The position numbers were made by a program, and so were the translations under genes. This document shows, one piece after another, positions 8,932 through 16,515 of a DNA stretch of 64,000 nucleotides (within the stretch, counting starts at the first letter, position 1; the number at the start of each line of letters is the position of its first letter). The DNA lies in NCBI RefSeq assembly GCF_900106045.1, contig NZ_LT629802.1:620001-684000 (forward strand), in the 5' to 3' direction. The notes under the pieces are model-generated. The model was not told the DNA's origin, searched no databases, and saw nothing but the letters and a program-made list of their open reading frames with translations. The stretch comes from Pseudomonas mucidolens. GTDB lineage: Bacteria > Pseudomonadota > Gammaproteobacteria > Pseudomonadales > Pseudomonadaceae.

Positions 8932-9280
8932 GCCGTCTGGGGTATTTGTTTTGTTGCGAGCATGTTGTCGTGAGCCTTTTCGTGGGGAGAATCCATGGCT
9001 TTCGGTTTTTCTCTCGGGGCCATGTGTTTTCTTTGCGTCCTGTGTCGTCGCAGCATACGTGTGGCCGCTACTCAGCTTTGCTTCGCAAGCGCTTGTTCTT
9101 TCCAGTTTTTTAACGTTTAAAACGGCCGGGCGGTGTATCATTGCGCTCGTCAGCCCCGCCGGGGCTTGTGGAATACCTCCATGGACTTACCCAGTAGTTA
9201 CTCAGTACCCCGTTTTACCAATCATGAATTGACTGATTGATCCTTCCGGCGTGCCCCGCTGCTGGGAGTGGAGTTCGCCT
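8932..9280. other. Intergenic region before mgtE
   Basis: About 350 bp without a convincing gene; apparent ORFs here are tRNA read-through or antisense. A compact hairpin AGCCCC-GCC-GGGGCT lies near 9151-9165 in what is probably the mgtE leader. I see no riboswitch consensus that I can name. Confidence 0.4.
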
Positions 9281-10723
9281 ATGACCGAAGTAGAAGTAAA
9301 GAAAACACAAGAAAGCCTGCAGGATCGCCTGGCTCAAGTCGTTGAGCTGCTGCAGCGCCAGCGTGTGGTTGAAGACCTGACTCATCGCCAGGAAGGTCCT
9401 CACCAGGATCGGGTCGAGAATCTGGTCCACCGGCAAAATCTCGTCGAGCTGCAGCGCAAGCTCGATGATCTGCACTCCGCCGACGTCGCCTATATCCTTG
9501 AAGCCTTACCGCTGGATGATCGTCTGACCCTTTGGCAGTTGGTCAAGGCGGACCGCGACGGCGACATCCTTCTCGAAGTATCCGACTCGGTACGTGAAAC
9601 GCTGATCGCCGACATGGACGATCACGAGCTGCTGGCGGCCGCCAAGGAAATGGACGCCGACGAACTGGCCGACCTCGCGCCTGAGCTGCCGCGCGATGTT
9701 GTCCATGAGCTGATGGAGACCCTTGACGGTCAGCAGCGTGAGCGCGTTCGCTCCGCGTTGTCCTATGACGAGGATCAGGTCGGCGCGCTGATGGACTTCG
9801 AAATGGTGACCATTCGTGAGGATGTGAGCCTGGAAGTGGTTCTGCGTTACCTGCGTCGGCTCAAGGAGTTGCCGGGCCACACTGACAAACTGTTCGTGGT
9901 CGATTACGAAGGTATTCTCAAGGGCGTGCTGCCGATCAAGCGTCTGCTGGTCAATGACCCGGACAAGCAGGTTGCGGAGGTCATGGCCAGCGATCCGGTG
10001 AGTTTTCACCCGGATGAAGATGCCTATGATGCTGCCCAGGCGTTCGAGCGCTATGACTTGATCTCGGCCCCGGTCGTCGACAAGAACGGCAAGCTGATCG
10101 GTCGTTTGACCATCGATGAAATGGTCGACCTGATTCGTGAGGAAAGCGAAAGCGAAGTCCTCAACATGGCGGGTCTGCGTGAAGAGGAAGATATTTTTGC
10201 GTCAGTCTGGAAATCCCTGCGCAACCGCTGGGCGTGGCTGGCAGTGAACCTGATTACAGCATTTATTGCTTCTCGTGTAATTGGCCTGTTTGAAGGTTCC
10301 ATCGAGAAGTTGGTGGCATTGGCTGCGCTGATGCCCATCGTTGCGGGGATTGGCGGCAACTCCGGCAACCAGACGATTACCATGATCGTGCGGGCGATGG
10401 CGCTGGACCAGGTGAGCACGGGTAACACTTCGCGGCTGATGCGCAAGGAATTGGCCGTAGGCCTGATCAACGGTCTGGTGTGGGGTGGGGTGATCGGTGT
10501 GGTTGCCTACCTGCTTTACGGCAGTTGGTCCCTGGGCGTGGTGATGACGGCCGCCATGACCCTCAATCTGTTGCTGGCAGCCTTGATGGGGGTGTTGATC
10601 CCGATGACCCTGGCGCGCCTTGGTCGCGACCCGGCAATGGGCGCCAGCGTGATGATCACGGCTGTGACCGACAGCGGTGGCTTCTTCATCTTCCTTGGGC
10701 TGGCAACCATCTTCCTGCTCTGA
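9281..10723 (+). CDS. mgtE: Magnesium transporter MgtE
   Basis: MgtE is a Mg2+-gated Mg2+ channel of the inner membrane. The 480-aa protein has the cytosolic superhelical N domain (about residues 30-150, ELADLAPELPRDVVHELME), a CBS-domain pair (about 155-275, MDFEMVTIREDVSLEVV and VMASDPVSFHPDEDAYDA), a plug helix, and five membrane segments from about residue 300, including PIVAGIGGNSGNQTITMIVRAMAL, whose NSGNQ region is part of the conserved pore. The start is the ATG at 9281 (MTEVEVKKTQ) with GGGAGTGGAG upstream; an in-frame extension would place the Shine-Dalgarno inside the gene. A GC-rich hairpin follows the stop. Confidence 0.96.
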   Translation: MTEVEVKKTQESLQDRLAQVVELLQRQRVVEDLTHRQEGPHQDRVENLVHRQNLVELQRKLDDLHSADVAYILEALPLDDRLTLWQLVKADRDGDILLEVSDSVRETLIADMDDHELLAAAKEMDADELADLAPELPRDVVHELMETLDGQQRERVRSALSYDEDQVGALMDFEMVTIREDVSLEVVLRYLRRLKELPGHTDKLFVVDYEGILKGVLPIKRLLVNDPDKQVAEVMASDPVSFHPDEDAYDAAQAFERYDLISAPVVDKNGKLIGRLTIDEMVDLIREESESEVLNMAGLREEEDIFASVWKSLRNRWAWLAVNLITAFIASRVIGLFEGSIEKLVALAALMPIVAGIGGNSGNQTITMIVRAMALDQVSTGNTSRLMRKELAVGLINGLVWGGVIGVVAYLLYGSWSLGVVMTAAMTLNLLLAALMGVLIPMTLARLGRDPAMGASVMITAVTDSGGFFIFLGLATIFLL

Positions 10724-10730
10724 ACCCTTC

Positions 10731-10757
10731 CCGCGCAGCCCGATAAGGGCTGCGCGG
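10731..10757 (+). terminator. Hairpin after mgtE
   Basis: CCGCGCAGCCC (10731-10741) and GGGCTGCGCGG (10747-10757) form an 11-bp stem with a 5-base loop. It is strong but lacks a T-run. Confidence 0.5.
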
Positions 10758-10782
10758 TCCGCGTACCCGTCAAATTCCAGGC

Positions 10783-10809
10783 AAAAAAAAGCCAGCACAA
10801 GGCTGGCTT
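10783..10809 (-). terminator. Rho-independent terminator of amrZ
   Basis: Read on the minus strand, AAGCCAGC (10802-10809) and GCTGGCTT (10789-10796) pair and run into an eight-base T tract (10783-10790). Confidence 0.85.
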
Positions 10810-10826
10810 CAGCTTTCAATTGCCGG

Positions 10827-11153
10827 CTATTCGGCTACTGCGGCTGCCTCAGCGTCATGGGCAATCAGCGACACAAGCGCATTTTGCTGACGGTGAGAGA
10901 GCTGACGGAAACGTTGCAGCAGTTCGCGTTCATGCAGTGACAGCTCCGGGCTGTCCAGTCGCATGCTCAACTCGTCGCCCAGCGCGCCTTCCTGAATAAG
11001 GCTTTGCTCCATGCGCGCGATGATTTCGGAGTTCATGCTGCGATGATGATTGCGAGCCACCTCGGCAATGCGTTCCCGCATTCCGTCTGGCAGACGTACG
11101 ACGAACTTGTCAGCCGTACGGCTGGAATAAATTGCCTGTTTCAATGGGCGCAT
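10827..11153 (-). CDS. amrZ: Ribbon-helix-helix regulator AmrZ
   Basis: AmrZ (AlgZ) is an Arc-like ribbon-helix-helix DNA-binding protein that controls alginate, motility, c-di-GMP and exopolysaccharide genes in pseudomonads. The 108-aa product has the flexible N terminus [17 protein letters not shown], the RHH beta strand [13 protein letters not shown], the helices [20 protein letters not shown], and the C-terminal tetramerisation part [27 protein letters not shown]. The ATG at 11153 matches the known AmrZ start; the longer in-frame version is not supported. The Shine-Dalgarno is weak. Its own terminator separates it from mgtE. Confidence 0.92.
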   Translation of the reverse strand: MRPLKQAIYSSRTADKFVVRLPDGMRERIAEVARNHHRSMNSEIIARMEQSLIQEGALGDELSMRLDSPELSLHERELLQRFRQLSHRQQNALVSLIAHDAEAAAVAE

Positions 11154-11558
11154 ATATTTAACCGGTAAGTTCAGGGGAGCGGTTCTTGGGATTGGCCGCA
11201 ACATGTGTGTTAGGACAAGGTTTGCTGCCAAATGTTCAACCCGAATTGCAAAGAGGCCGCATCATGCCTCAAATCCGCCGGTTCACTGGCGTCAATTCTG
11301 TGACAAATATTGAACCCGATACAGGCTTTATGCCAGTACTGCTTTTCAAATTTGCGGACTGGTTAGAAAAATTTTCGCGCGGTACTCAGTCGATGCTCGA
11401 GCCGCATGTGCCCAATCAGAAGGTGGGTTGGCACGCCCATCGTATAGCAATGCCGACCTTCGCCTTTCATTTTAAGACTAGTGGCAAATTGCCGATTTGC
11501 TCGGGCGGGTGACCTACGGCTGGGCGTCGGAAGGGCGGGTCTTGGCGGGAGAAAGCAA
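11154..11558. other. Upstream region of amrZ
   Basis: About 400 bp without a supported gene. It contains an 11-bp palindrome GGCAAATTGCC at 11483-11493 that could be an operator, but I cannot assign the protein. Confidence 0.35.
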
Positions 11559-11738
11559 TCAGCGCAATACGGGGTCGAACTTGAAGCGCTTCCCGGCGAT
11601 GAGGGACAGTACGCCAGTCGCAGTCAATATACCGCTGGCGACAAAGGCGGCGATCTGCATGCCATGCGACGTGACATCGAGGCCGAGGAGGCCGGCGGCC
11701 AAGGCTAAGGTCAGAGACAGCCAGGCTGGCTTGGTCAT
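11559..11738 (-). CDS. Small membrane protein, function unknown
   Basis: A 59-aa frame, MTKPAWLSLTLALAAGLLG at the start, with two predicted hydrophobic segments (about residues 5-21 and 28-48) and a basic C terminus (GKRFKFDPVLR). GGAG stands 6 bases before the ATG. Two short hydrophobic helices with a polar end suggest an inner-membrane protein. I do not recognise a named family. It is followed at 11766-11990 on the same strand by another small gene. Confidence 0.6.
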   Translation of the reverse strand: MTKPAWLSLTLALAAGLLGLDVTSHGMQIAAFVASGILTATGVLSLIAGKRFKFDPVLR

Positions 11739-11765
11739 GAGTCGCTCCGGTAAAACAAAACGGTG

Positions 11766-11990
11766 TCAGAAAACCCAGTGGTCAGAAACGTTCGCCGACT
11801 GCGTGCCGTGTGTCAGGCGCGTCGATGATTGATCATTGACGGTCATGATCGCCAGCTGTGGACGCTGTTGGGTGTAGCGGCTGCCTGTCTGGCTGGTCGG
11901 TGCCATATCGTCGCTACCCGTGTTCTGGAAGTGGAAGACCAGCAAGGTGGCCAACGCCAGTGAATTCAGGAGCAGGAGCGTACTGTTCAT
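11766..11990 (-). CDS. Small secreted or membrane-anchored protein, unknown
   Basis: A 74-aa protein with an N-terminal hydrophobic segment (MNSTLLLLNSLALATLLVF, residues 1-19) and a polar, Ser/Thr/Gln-rich remainder. This fits a single-pass anchor with a short periplasmic tail. AGGGG lies about 10 bases before the ATG, and it ends 27 bp before the next small membrane-protein gene, with which it probably forms a unit. No named family recognised. Confidence 0.55.
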   Translation of the reverse strand: MNSTLLLLNSLALATLLVFHFQNTGSDDMAPTSQTGSRYTQQRPQLAIMTVNDQSSTRLTHGTQSANVSDHWVF

Positions 11991-12318
11991 TGGTGTGGAC
12001 CCCTTTTTTATCGAGTGGTGTAAGTATACCCACTGCAGCTGTCATGCCAGCTCCTGGTTTTTAATAAAATCCTTTAAAAACAATAGTATATGTTGATTCC
12101 AAACTCATGGCCCGTTGCAGTTTGCAATGAAGCTCCTTTGGGATAGTGCAATTTGCATGATGGCATTTTGAACAGGCTTAATATCGAACCGTACGGCTCA
12201 TCTGGTTGGTGTAAAAACCGACTTGCGAAAAGCTGACGGACGACATGACAAAACTCACCTTGGCCGTTAACATGCACGCCGTCTGTCGCAACGCCTTTGA
12301 GCGGTGCGACTGTCATTT
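11991..12318. other. AT-rich intergenic region before tRNA-Arg(CCU)
   Basis: About 330 bp with no supported gene. It is notably AT-rich at 12060-12090 and must hold the promoters of tRNA-Arg (rightward) and of the small gene at 11990 (leftward). No site is clear enough to place. Confidence 0.3.
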
Positions 12319-12395
12319 GTCCCAGTAGCTCAATTGGATAGAGCATCCCCCTCCTAAGGGGAAGGTTGGCCGTTCGAACCGGCCCTGGGACACCA
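12319..12395 (+). tRNA. tRNA-Arg(CCU), island integration target
   Basis: A 77-base tRNA with encoded CCA, acceptor GTCCCAG/CTGGGAC, anticodon stem TCCCC/GGGGA, loop CTCCTAA, anticodon CCU. Its 3' part from the anticodon stem to the CCA is duplicated at 27227-27274, so the intact gene is reconstituted at the left end of the island. Confidence 0.97.
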
Positions 12396-12396
12396 T
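12349..12396 (+). repeat. attL core, 48-bp direct repeat
   Basis: Identical to 27227-27274. It covers the anticodon-stem region through the CCA of tRNA-Arg(CCU), starting CCCTCCTAAGGGG. Confidence 0.95.
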
Positions 12397-12440
12397 ACAA
12401 ATAGGGCCTTTCGCGTCGATCCACTGTCACCGCACTTTTT

Positions 12441-12462
12441 CCGTGACAGCAGGGTGACAGCA
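12441..12462 (+). repeat. Putative integrase arm site, left
   Basis: Twenty-two bases opening CCGTGACAGCAGGGTG, matching 27111-27132 in the same orientation with a single difference (A or G at base 17). It lies 45 bp inside the left att core, where arm-type binding sites of tyrosine integrases are expected. Confidence 0.55.
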
Positions 12463-12477
12463 GTAGAGGTCACAGTG

Positions 12478-12972
12478 TCATCTCTCCAACCCGTACGCAC
12501 GTGGAGCGAGCGCTTCGCATATTTTGCCTAGGTGCTCGGCAACGTCGAACATCTCGCTCCTGATTATGCCTATCGCACCTGGTTCATATTCGTACCGGAT
12601 ACCTACGAAATGATTTTTGTAGCGTTCGATCTTCTCCCGAAGGCCGAACCCGGGCGAAAGCTCTTCTGAGGCGTCATTTATGGCTTTGAGGAACTCAGCG
12701 GGCAAACTATCGTAAAGCTTCAATAGGTCATGCCCGTGTGCGGACTTTAAAGCACCGCAGAACATCTCAACTGACCCGAACCCCTGAAGTGGAATGCTTG
12801 CGTCTCGCGCGTGAAAGGCTTTGAGAAAAAGCTCCATTGAGAAAGCAGCCAGCATACTGGCGGGCCCCAACGCGCCGGGCCCAGATCTTGATTGCTCAAG
12901 AACGAGAGCTGCGTCTAGATAATTCTGTGCTATCTGAATAATTTCAAAACTAGGCAAAGGTATTTTTGGCAC
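12478..12972 (-). CDS. HEPN-like protein, possible defence component
   Basis: A 164-aa protein next to attL. It starts at GTG 12972 with GAGG 5 bases upstream. The all-helical pattern, with AAFSMELFLKAFHA and GHDLLKLYDSLP, resembles HEPN-superfamily proteins, which often act as RNases or accessory subunits in defence and toxin-antitoxin systems. A canonical R-x4-6-H motif is not obvious, so catalytic activity is doubtful. It has no nucleotidyltransferase partner next to it; a serine recombinase gene lies 45 bp upstream on the same strand. The family assignment is by pattern only. Confidence 0.6.
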   Translation of the reverse strand: MPKIPLPSFEIIQIAQNYLDAALVLEQSRSGPGALGPASMLAAFSMELFLKAFHARDASIPLQGFGSVEMFCGALKSAHGHDLLKLYDSLPAEFLKAINDASEELSPGFGLREKIERYKNHFVGIRYEYEPGAIGIIRSEMFDVAEHLGKICEALAPRAYGLER

Positions 12973-13017
12973 ATAGACCTCGATCTATTGGGTGGCTAAG
13001 GATGGAGCTAACAACGT

Positions 13018-13641
13018 TCAATTAACGCGGCTGTGAAGATCTCTAATTCGAAGCACCGTCGTGGTCGAGCATCCTGCGTGTCGGGCCGTTGCGCGAATTC
13101 CCAGGCCGGCGCCGAGCAGCTCGGTGACGCGCTTGTGCAGGTCGGCATCCACGGGGCGCCCCTGGTACTTGCCGGCGGCCTTGGCTTTCTCGATGCCCTG
13201 GGCCTGGCGGTCGCGGCGCTGCTCGTAATCCTTGCGCGCGATTGCGGCCATCATTTCCACCAGCATCGAGTTGATGGCCCCAAGCATCCGCCCGGTGAAC
13301 TCGTCGCCCTTGGTGTCCTGCATTCCCTGGTGGCTGGTCGGCAGGTCTAGCGCGACGATGCGCAGGCCCTTGGAGTCGATAGCGGCCTTGAGCTTTTGCC
13401 AATCCTCAACCGGCAGGCGGGAGAGACGGTCGATCGATTCCACCAGCAGAACGTCACCCTTGCGCGCATCTTTCAGCAGGCGCAGCAGCTCCGGCCGGTC
13501 GGCGGTGGCGCCGCTGGCGTTCTCCAGGTACACGCTGGCGATGACCTTGTTATGGTCGCTGGCGAACTGCTCAAGCGAGGCGCGGGCGCGGCTGGCGTCT
13601 TGCTCTTCGGTGGATGCTCGGAGGTATGCGCGGATGAACAT
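13018..13641 (-). CDS. Serine recombinase / resolvase family protein
   Basis: A small serine recombinase of 207 aa. The N-terminal catalytic domain has YLRASTEEQDASRA with the nucleophilic serine at residue 10, ENASGATADRPELLRLLKDARKGD and VESIDRLSRLP with the conserved arginines. The long E helix precedes GRPVD and a C-terminal helix-turn-helix (IRATARHAGCSTTTVLRIRD). Such enzymes resolve or invert DNA. No res or inverted site is obvious nearby. It is much more GC-rich than the cassette that follows, which suggests a separate origin. Confidence 0.88.
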   Translation of the reverse strand: MFIRAYLRASTEEQDASRARASLEQFASDHNKVIASVYLENASGATADRPELLRLLKDARKGDVLLVESIDRLSRLPVEDWQKLKAAIDSKGLRIVALDLPTSHQGMQDTKGDEFTGRMLGAINSMLVEMMAAIARKDYEQRRDRQAQGIEKAKAAGKYQGRPVDADLHKRVTELLGAGLGIRATARHAGCSTTTVLRIRDLHSRVN

Positions 13642-13860
13642 GATGTGTGCCTGTATCAGTTAGGGCGTTTCACTAATACTGTTGCACTTTGGATGTTACT
13701 TATCAAGCGGAAAGCCCGAAAAAGGCAAAATAAGCCTGTATCTGGATAGGCATACACAAAAAAACGACAAAGCGCTCGTGCCTTCCATGAGCTAGGCGGC
13801 TATTATTGTGCCACTATTTTGTGACGCTAATCAGCTGTACTCTAAAAAGAAAGGACTCGT

Positions 13861-14763
13861 ATGCACTCGCTATCTGCTTACACTTTAAAGGTTCACGATA
13901 ATCTTTTGGATGGTCCCAAAGGCGAGAGATATCATGAGCTGAATAATATCAGAACTAATGATATGTTAGATTTTATACATGCTTTTCTCGAAACACTTAA
14001 AAAAGAGATGCATGATGATACCGAGACAAAAAAGACCATTCAGGTGGTGAGTGTCGAGAAAAAAGGTCGTAGCGTTTTCGGCTGGTTGGAGTACGGTGAG
14101 TATGGGCTTGCCGGTAGCATCGTTGATATAAAAAGCCGGAAAAAGACTCATGATAAAAAACATGACGAAACTGATGTGAAGTCTTTGTATTTTAGTTTCT
14201 GTATCCCTGAAAAAAGTAAAACAGGGGTGGTATTGCTACACACCGCTGGGGGTAAGGGTGTAAAGACATTTTTCCATAAGGAATTCGGTGCATATTTCAA
14301 TAAGATGGTAGGCCTCCATGTGCAGATGCCAGCGCTTGCACATGAAGCCTCCGTTAAAGAGTGGCTCGATAAGTCCGATGTTAAGGAGATTCGACTAGGG
14401 CGCTACAATCTTACGGATAAAGGTGCTGATATAGCTGATAATTTGGGCGTAGAACGTGCAGAACTAATTCTTAAGCCCAAAAGAGGTATGGGCTTTGGGA
14501 ACATCAAGGGACTCAGAGAAAAGGTCGATGGAGCAGATCGCTCTTACGTAGAGATGCTATCTGATATTTCTGCGGATGTTAAAGCCGTTGTGGAGTCGGG
14601 GGGACGAAAAAAAGTGCTGTCGCTCAGGAATGGAGAGCCGATAGCCGCTATCGATATCGACGAGGAGAATGTTGCCATGGAAAACGGTAGTCCTGATCCG
14701 AGCAGCTTGCATGACTATGCGCAACATCTGATGAAGGAGTTTGTTCAGAAGGTGTCAAAATGA
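13861..14763 (+). CDS. Unknown 300-aa protein, first gene of a putative defence cassette
   Basis: I do not recognise the family. The protein is soluble and charged. It has an N-terminal part with a beta-rich look (SLSAYTLKVHDN, TIQVVSVEKKGRSVFGWLEYGEYG), a middle KTGVVLLHTAGGKGVKTFFHKEF segment, and a C-terminal lysine-rich half (LILKPKRGMGFGNIKGLREK). AAAGGA lies 5 bases before the ATG. The stop overlaps the start of the next gene in ATGA, so the two are translationally coupled. Base composition is clearly AT-richer than the chromosome. Position in an island plus pairing with a four-helix membrane protein recalls two-gene anti-phage systems such as Kiwa, but no homology is shown. Confidence 0.75.
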   Translation: MHSLSAYTLKVHDNLLDGPKGERYHELNNIRTNDMLDFIHAFLETLKKEMHDDTETKKTIQVVSVEKKGRSVFGWLEYGEYGLAGSIVDIKSRKKTHDKKHDETDVKSLYFSFCIPEKSKTGVVLLHTAGGKGVKTFFHKEFGAYFNKMVGLHVQMPALAHEASVKEWLDKSDVKEIRLGRYNLTDKGADIADNLGVERAELILKPKRGMGFGNIKGLREKVDGADRSYVEMLSDISADVKAVVESGGRKKVLSLRNGEPIAAIDIDEENVAMENGSPDPSSLHDYAQHLMKEFVQKVSK

Positions 14764-15404
14764 GCCAAAAAATTAACATCTGGTTTATTCTCGTCCGGCA
14801 TTGCAGGTCTGCCGTTCGCAACTCTTCGACTGACAAGATTTCGTTGTCAGACTTGACTATTTTTCTGTTGGTTCCTGCTGCTACAGCCGTATTGGTTTTT
14901 TTTAGTGAGATTGTTGATAAAGCGAACACCATAAGTCTATTGACTTCTGTGTGTGCGATTTTTGCAGGTTTGCTGCTGAACTTACTTGTTCTGGTTTATG
15001 ATCAGAGTAAGAGGGTGAGCGAGAAGTTGATCGTTTTGACTGAGGCTCGTCGAGGCCTAATTAAGTCAGCAGAAAGCTTGGGGGTGCTCAAATCTGGTGA
15101 TATAGACTCACCTGAGGATTTTCCCATTCGTAGGTATAGCCAACATAAGAGACTGCTGAGTGAGTTAGTGGTGAATATCTCTTATTCGGTTATTGTTTCG
15201 GTCTTTGCGTCTGTGTTATGTATGATTGCTTATTTGGCATCGCCACCCAAGGTTGGTACCCCGATTCAGGGAGTATGGTCGGCTATTCTTAGTTTTGACT
15301 ATAAGAATTTGCTTTTCTCTCTTTCTGTTTTTCTTACTGCTAATTTAGTTCTGACTCTTTTAATGATAGTTAAGCGCGTATTCAAGTTAATGGATGATGA
15401 GTAA
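14760..15404 (+). CDS. Four-helix membrane protein, second gene of the cassette
   Basis: The 214-aa protein has four clear hydrophobic segments at about residues 33-50 (IFLLVPAATAVLVFF), 58-80 (LLTSVCAIFAGLLLNLLVLVY), 138-160 (NISYSVIVSVFASVLCMIAYL) and 183-206 (LFSLSVFLTANLVLTLLMIV). A charged cytoplasmic-type loop between helices 2 and 3 holds DQSKRVSEKLIVLTEARRG. It overlaps the preceding gene by four bases and is AT-rich like it. It is probably the membrane-sensing or membrane-effector partner of the 300-aa protein; I cannot tell which. A hairpin follows the stop. Confidence 0.75.
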   Translation: MSQKINIWFILVRHCRSAVRNSSTDKISLSDLTIFLLVPAATAVLVFFSEIVDKANTISLLTSVCAIFAGLLLNLLVLVYDQSKRVSEKLIVLTEARRGLIKSAESLGVLKSGDIDSPEDFPIRRYSQHKRLLSELVVNISYSVIVSVFASVLCMIAYLASPPKVGTPIQGVWSAILSFDYKNLLFSLSVFLTANLVLTLLMIVKRVFKLMDDE

Positions 15405-15415
15405 TCATTAATGCA

Positions 15416-15450
15416 AATGCCCGGCACGAAAACGCTCAAGGCCGGGCATT
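15416..15450. terminator. Hairpin between convergent cassette and phage block
   Basis: AATGCCCGGC (15416-15425) and GCCGGGCATT (15441-15450) form a 10-bp stem with a 15-base loop. T-runs are short on both sides, so it is a plausible bidirectional terminator. Confidence 0.5.
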
Positions 15451-15497
15451 TATCATCCGAAGGTCGAACCGCAAGAAGAGTTCTTTATTCCGGTAAC

Positions 15498-16094
15498 TTA
15501 CATCCGATCCTCAGCGTAAATCGCCGCGCTGATGATCGCGCCACCCCAGCGCCGGTAGCCGCAGCAAAGCGGTACTGGGTTGCCAGAGGCAGTGGTGTTT
15601 CGTGCTGCGCCAAATGCATACGATGGCGTGTTCTCCGGCGCTGCGCTGGTCTTGAGACCGCCGGCCTGGGGGCTGAGCATTTGAATAACACCGCCGGCAA
15701 CCATACCCACTCCAGATGCAAACAAGCCGGCTGATACTGGAGGCGCCCAGAACGTGAAGAATGACGCTGCGATCAGCACGGCGCCGATTACGGTTTGCAG
15801 AACTCCAGAGCGTTTGCTGCCCACTATCACGGGGGCGATGATGATGTCGCCCTTGCCTTGAAACCCAAGCTCACCCTCACCGATATTTTTCTTGCCTCGA
15901 AATACCGCGAACACGAGGCCGCGAGACTTCGCATTCGACAGAAACCGTTCAAACCCAGGGATCTGCACTGACAATGCTTTGATTGCCTCGGCCGGCGTTC
16001 GGATGGAGAACTGGTAGGACTTACCGAACTGCCGTAGCTGTCCGTACAGTTTGATTGTGGTGAGCTGGGCGTATTCGATTGCTGTAGCGGCCAT
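15498..16094 (-). CDS. Phage tail assembly protein, lambda gpI family
   Basis: At 198 aa this resembles lambda-type tail-assembly protein I: N-terminal beta domain (TIKLYGQLRQFGKSYQF, AEAIKALSVQIPGFERFL), a central glycine/hydrophobic stretch and the family ending NPVPLCCGYRRWGGAIISA. The gene appears full length. The start is the ATG at 16094 with AGGAGG 4 bases upstream; longer frames lack support. In siphophages it lies between K and the central fibre gene J. Here neither is present, and it is the last gene of a leftward block of small phage-type genes. Confidence 0.8.
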   Translation of the reverse strand: MAATAIEYAQLTTIKLYGQLRQFGKSYQFSIRTPAEAIKALSVQIPGFERFLSNAKSRGLVFAVFRGKKNIGEGELGFQGKGDIIIAPVIVGSKRSGVLQTVIGAVLIAASFFTFWAPPVSAGLFASGVGMVAGGVIQMLSPQAGGLKTSAAPENTPSYAFGAARNTTASGNPVPLCCGYRRWGGAIISAAIYAEDRM

Positions 16095-16102
16095 GGGGCC
16101 TC

Positions 16103-16447
16103 CTATGGCTTGGTGGATGGGGCGGGCAGCCCAAGACGAATGGCGAGTACTGCACGCGACATATGCGCCTGGTCGATGGTCAGTTGCTCCTGGCGCGGGT
16201 CGTAGTTCCACACCCGGTTGTAGATCGCATCGCTGGCCCGGGCGCCTCGGAATGTCCCCCTCAGCAGGTCGGCGGAAACCCTGGCCTCTTCCTCAGTGAA
16301 GAAGGGGCCGTCGACTGTCACTTGTTGGCCACCACTGACGTGCTGGACCTCCCACACCGTGTAGCCGGCGTCCGGCCCCTGGATCAGTTCGTAGGGTTTG
16401 AATTTCTGCGTTTTGCACGCTTCGGTAAAACGCTCTTGAAAGGTCAT
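16103..16447 (-). CDS. Phage-type hypothetical protein
   Basis: A 114-aa soluble protein (MTFQERFTEACKTQKF start) that ends 8 bp before the gpI-like gene, so cotranscribed with it. GAAG stands just before the ATG at 16447; an in-frame ATG at 16489 is possible. No motif recognised. Its centre has GPFFTEEEARVSADLLRG. Confidence 0.6.
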   Translation of the reverse strand: MTFQERFTEACKTQKFKPYELIQGPDAGYTVWEVQHVSGGQQVTVDGPFFTEEEARVSADLLRGTFRGARASDAIYNRVWNYDPRQEQLTIDQAHMSRAVLAIRLGLPAPSTKP

Positions 16448-16515
16448 GTCTTCACACTCACAGAGTCTGCCGTTGATTGGCGCTACCAATACTTGCGTAG
16501 CGCACGGAGGGGCAG

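Noticed and set aside
8719..9141. 140-aa minus-strand ORF over the second tRNA-Arg
   Set aside because: It is the antisense of a tRNA gene and its flank ([12 protein letters not shown] tRNA translation artefact), with no Shine-Dalgarno.
12074..12430. 118-aa minus-strand ORF across tRNA-Arg(CCU)
   Set aside because: It crosses a structural RNA gene on the opposite strand.
13861..15404. Direct assignment of the cassette as a Kiwa system
   Set aside because: Only general architecture (soluble plus 4-TM) matches. Order is reversed and I see no sequence signature of KwaA or KwaB.
15411..15734. 107-aa plus-strand ORF over the end of the gpI gene
   Set aside because: Overlaps a terminator hairpin and the C terminus of the opposite-strand gene.
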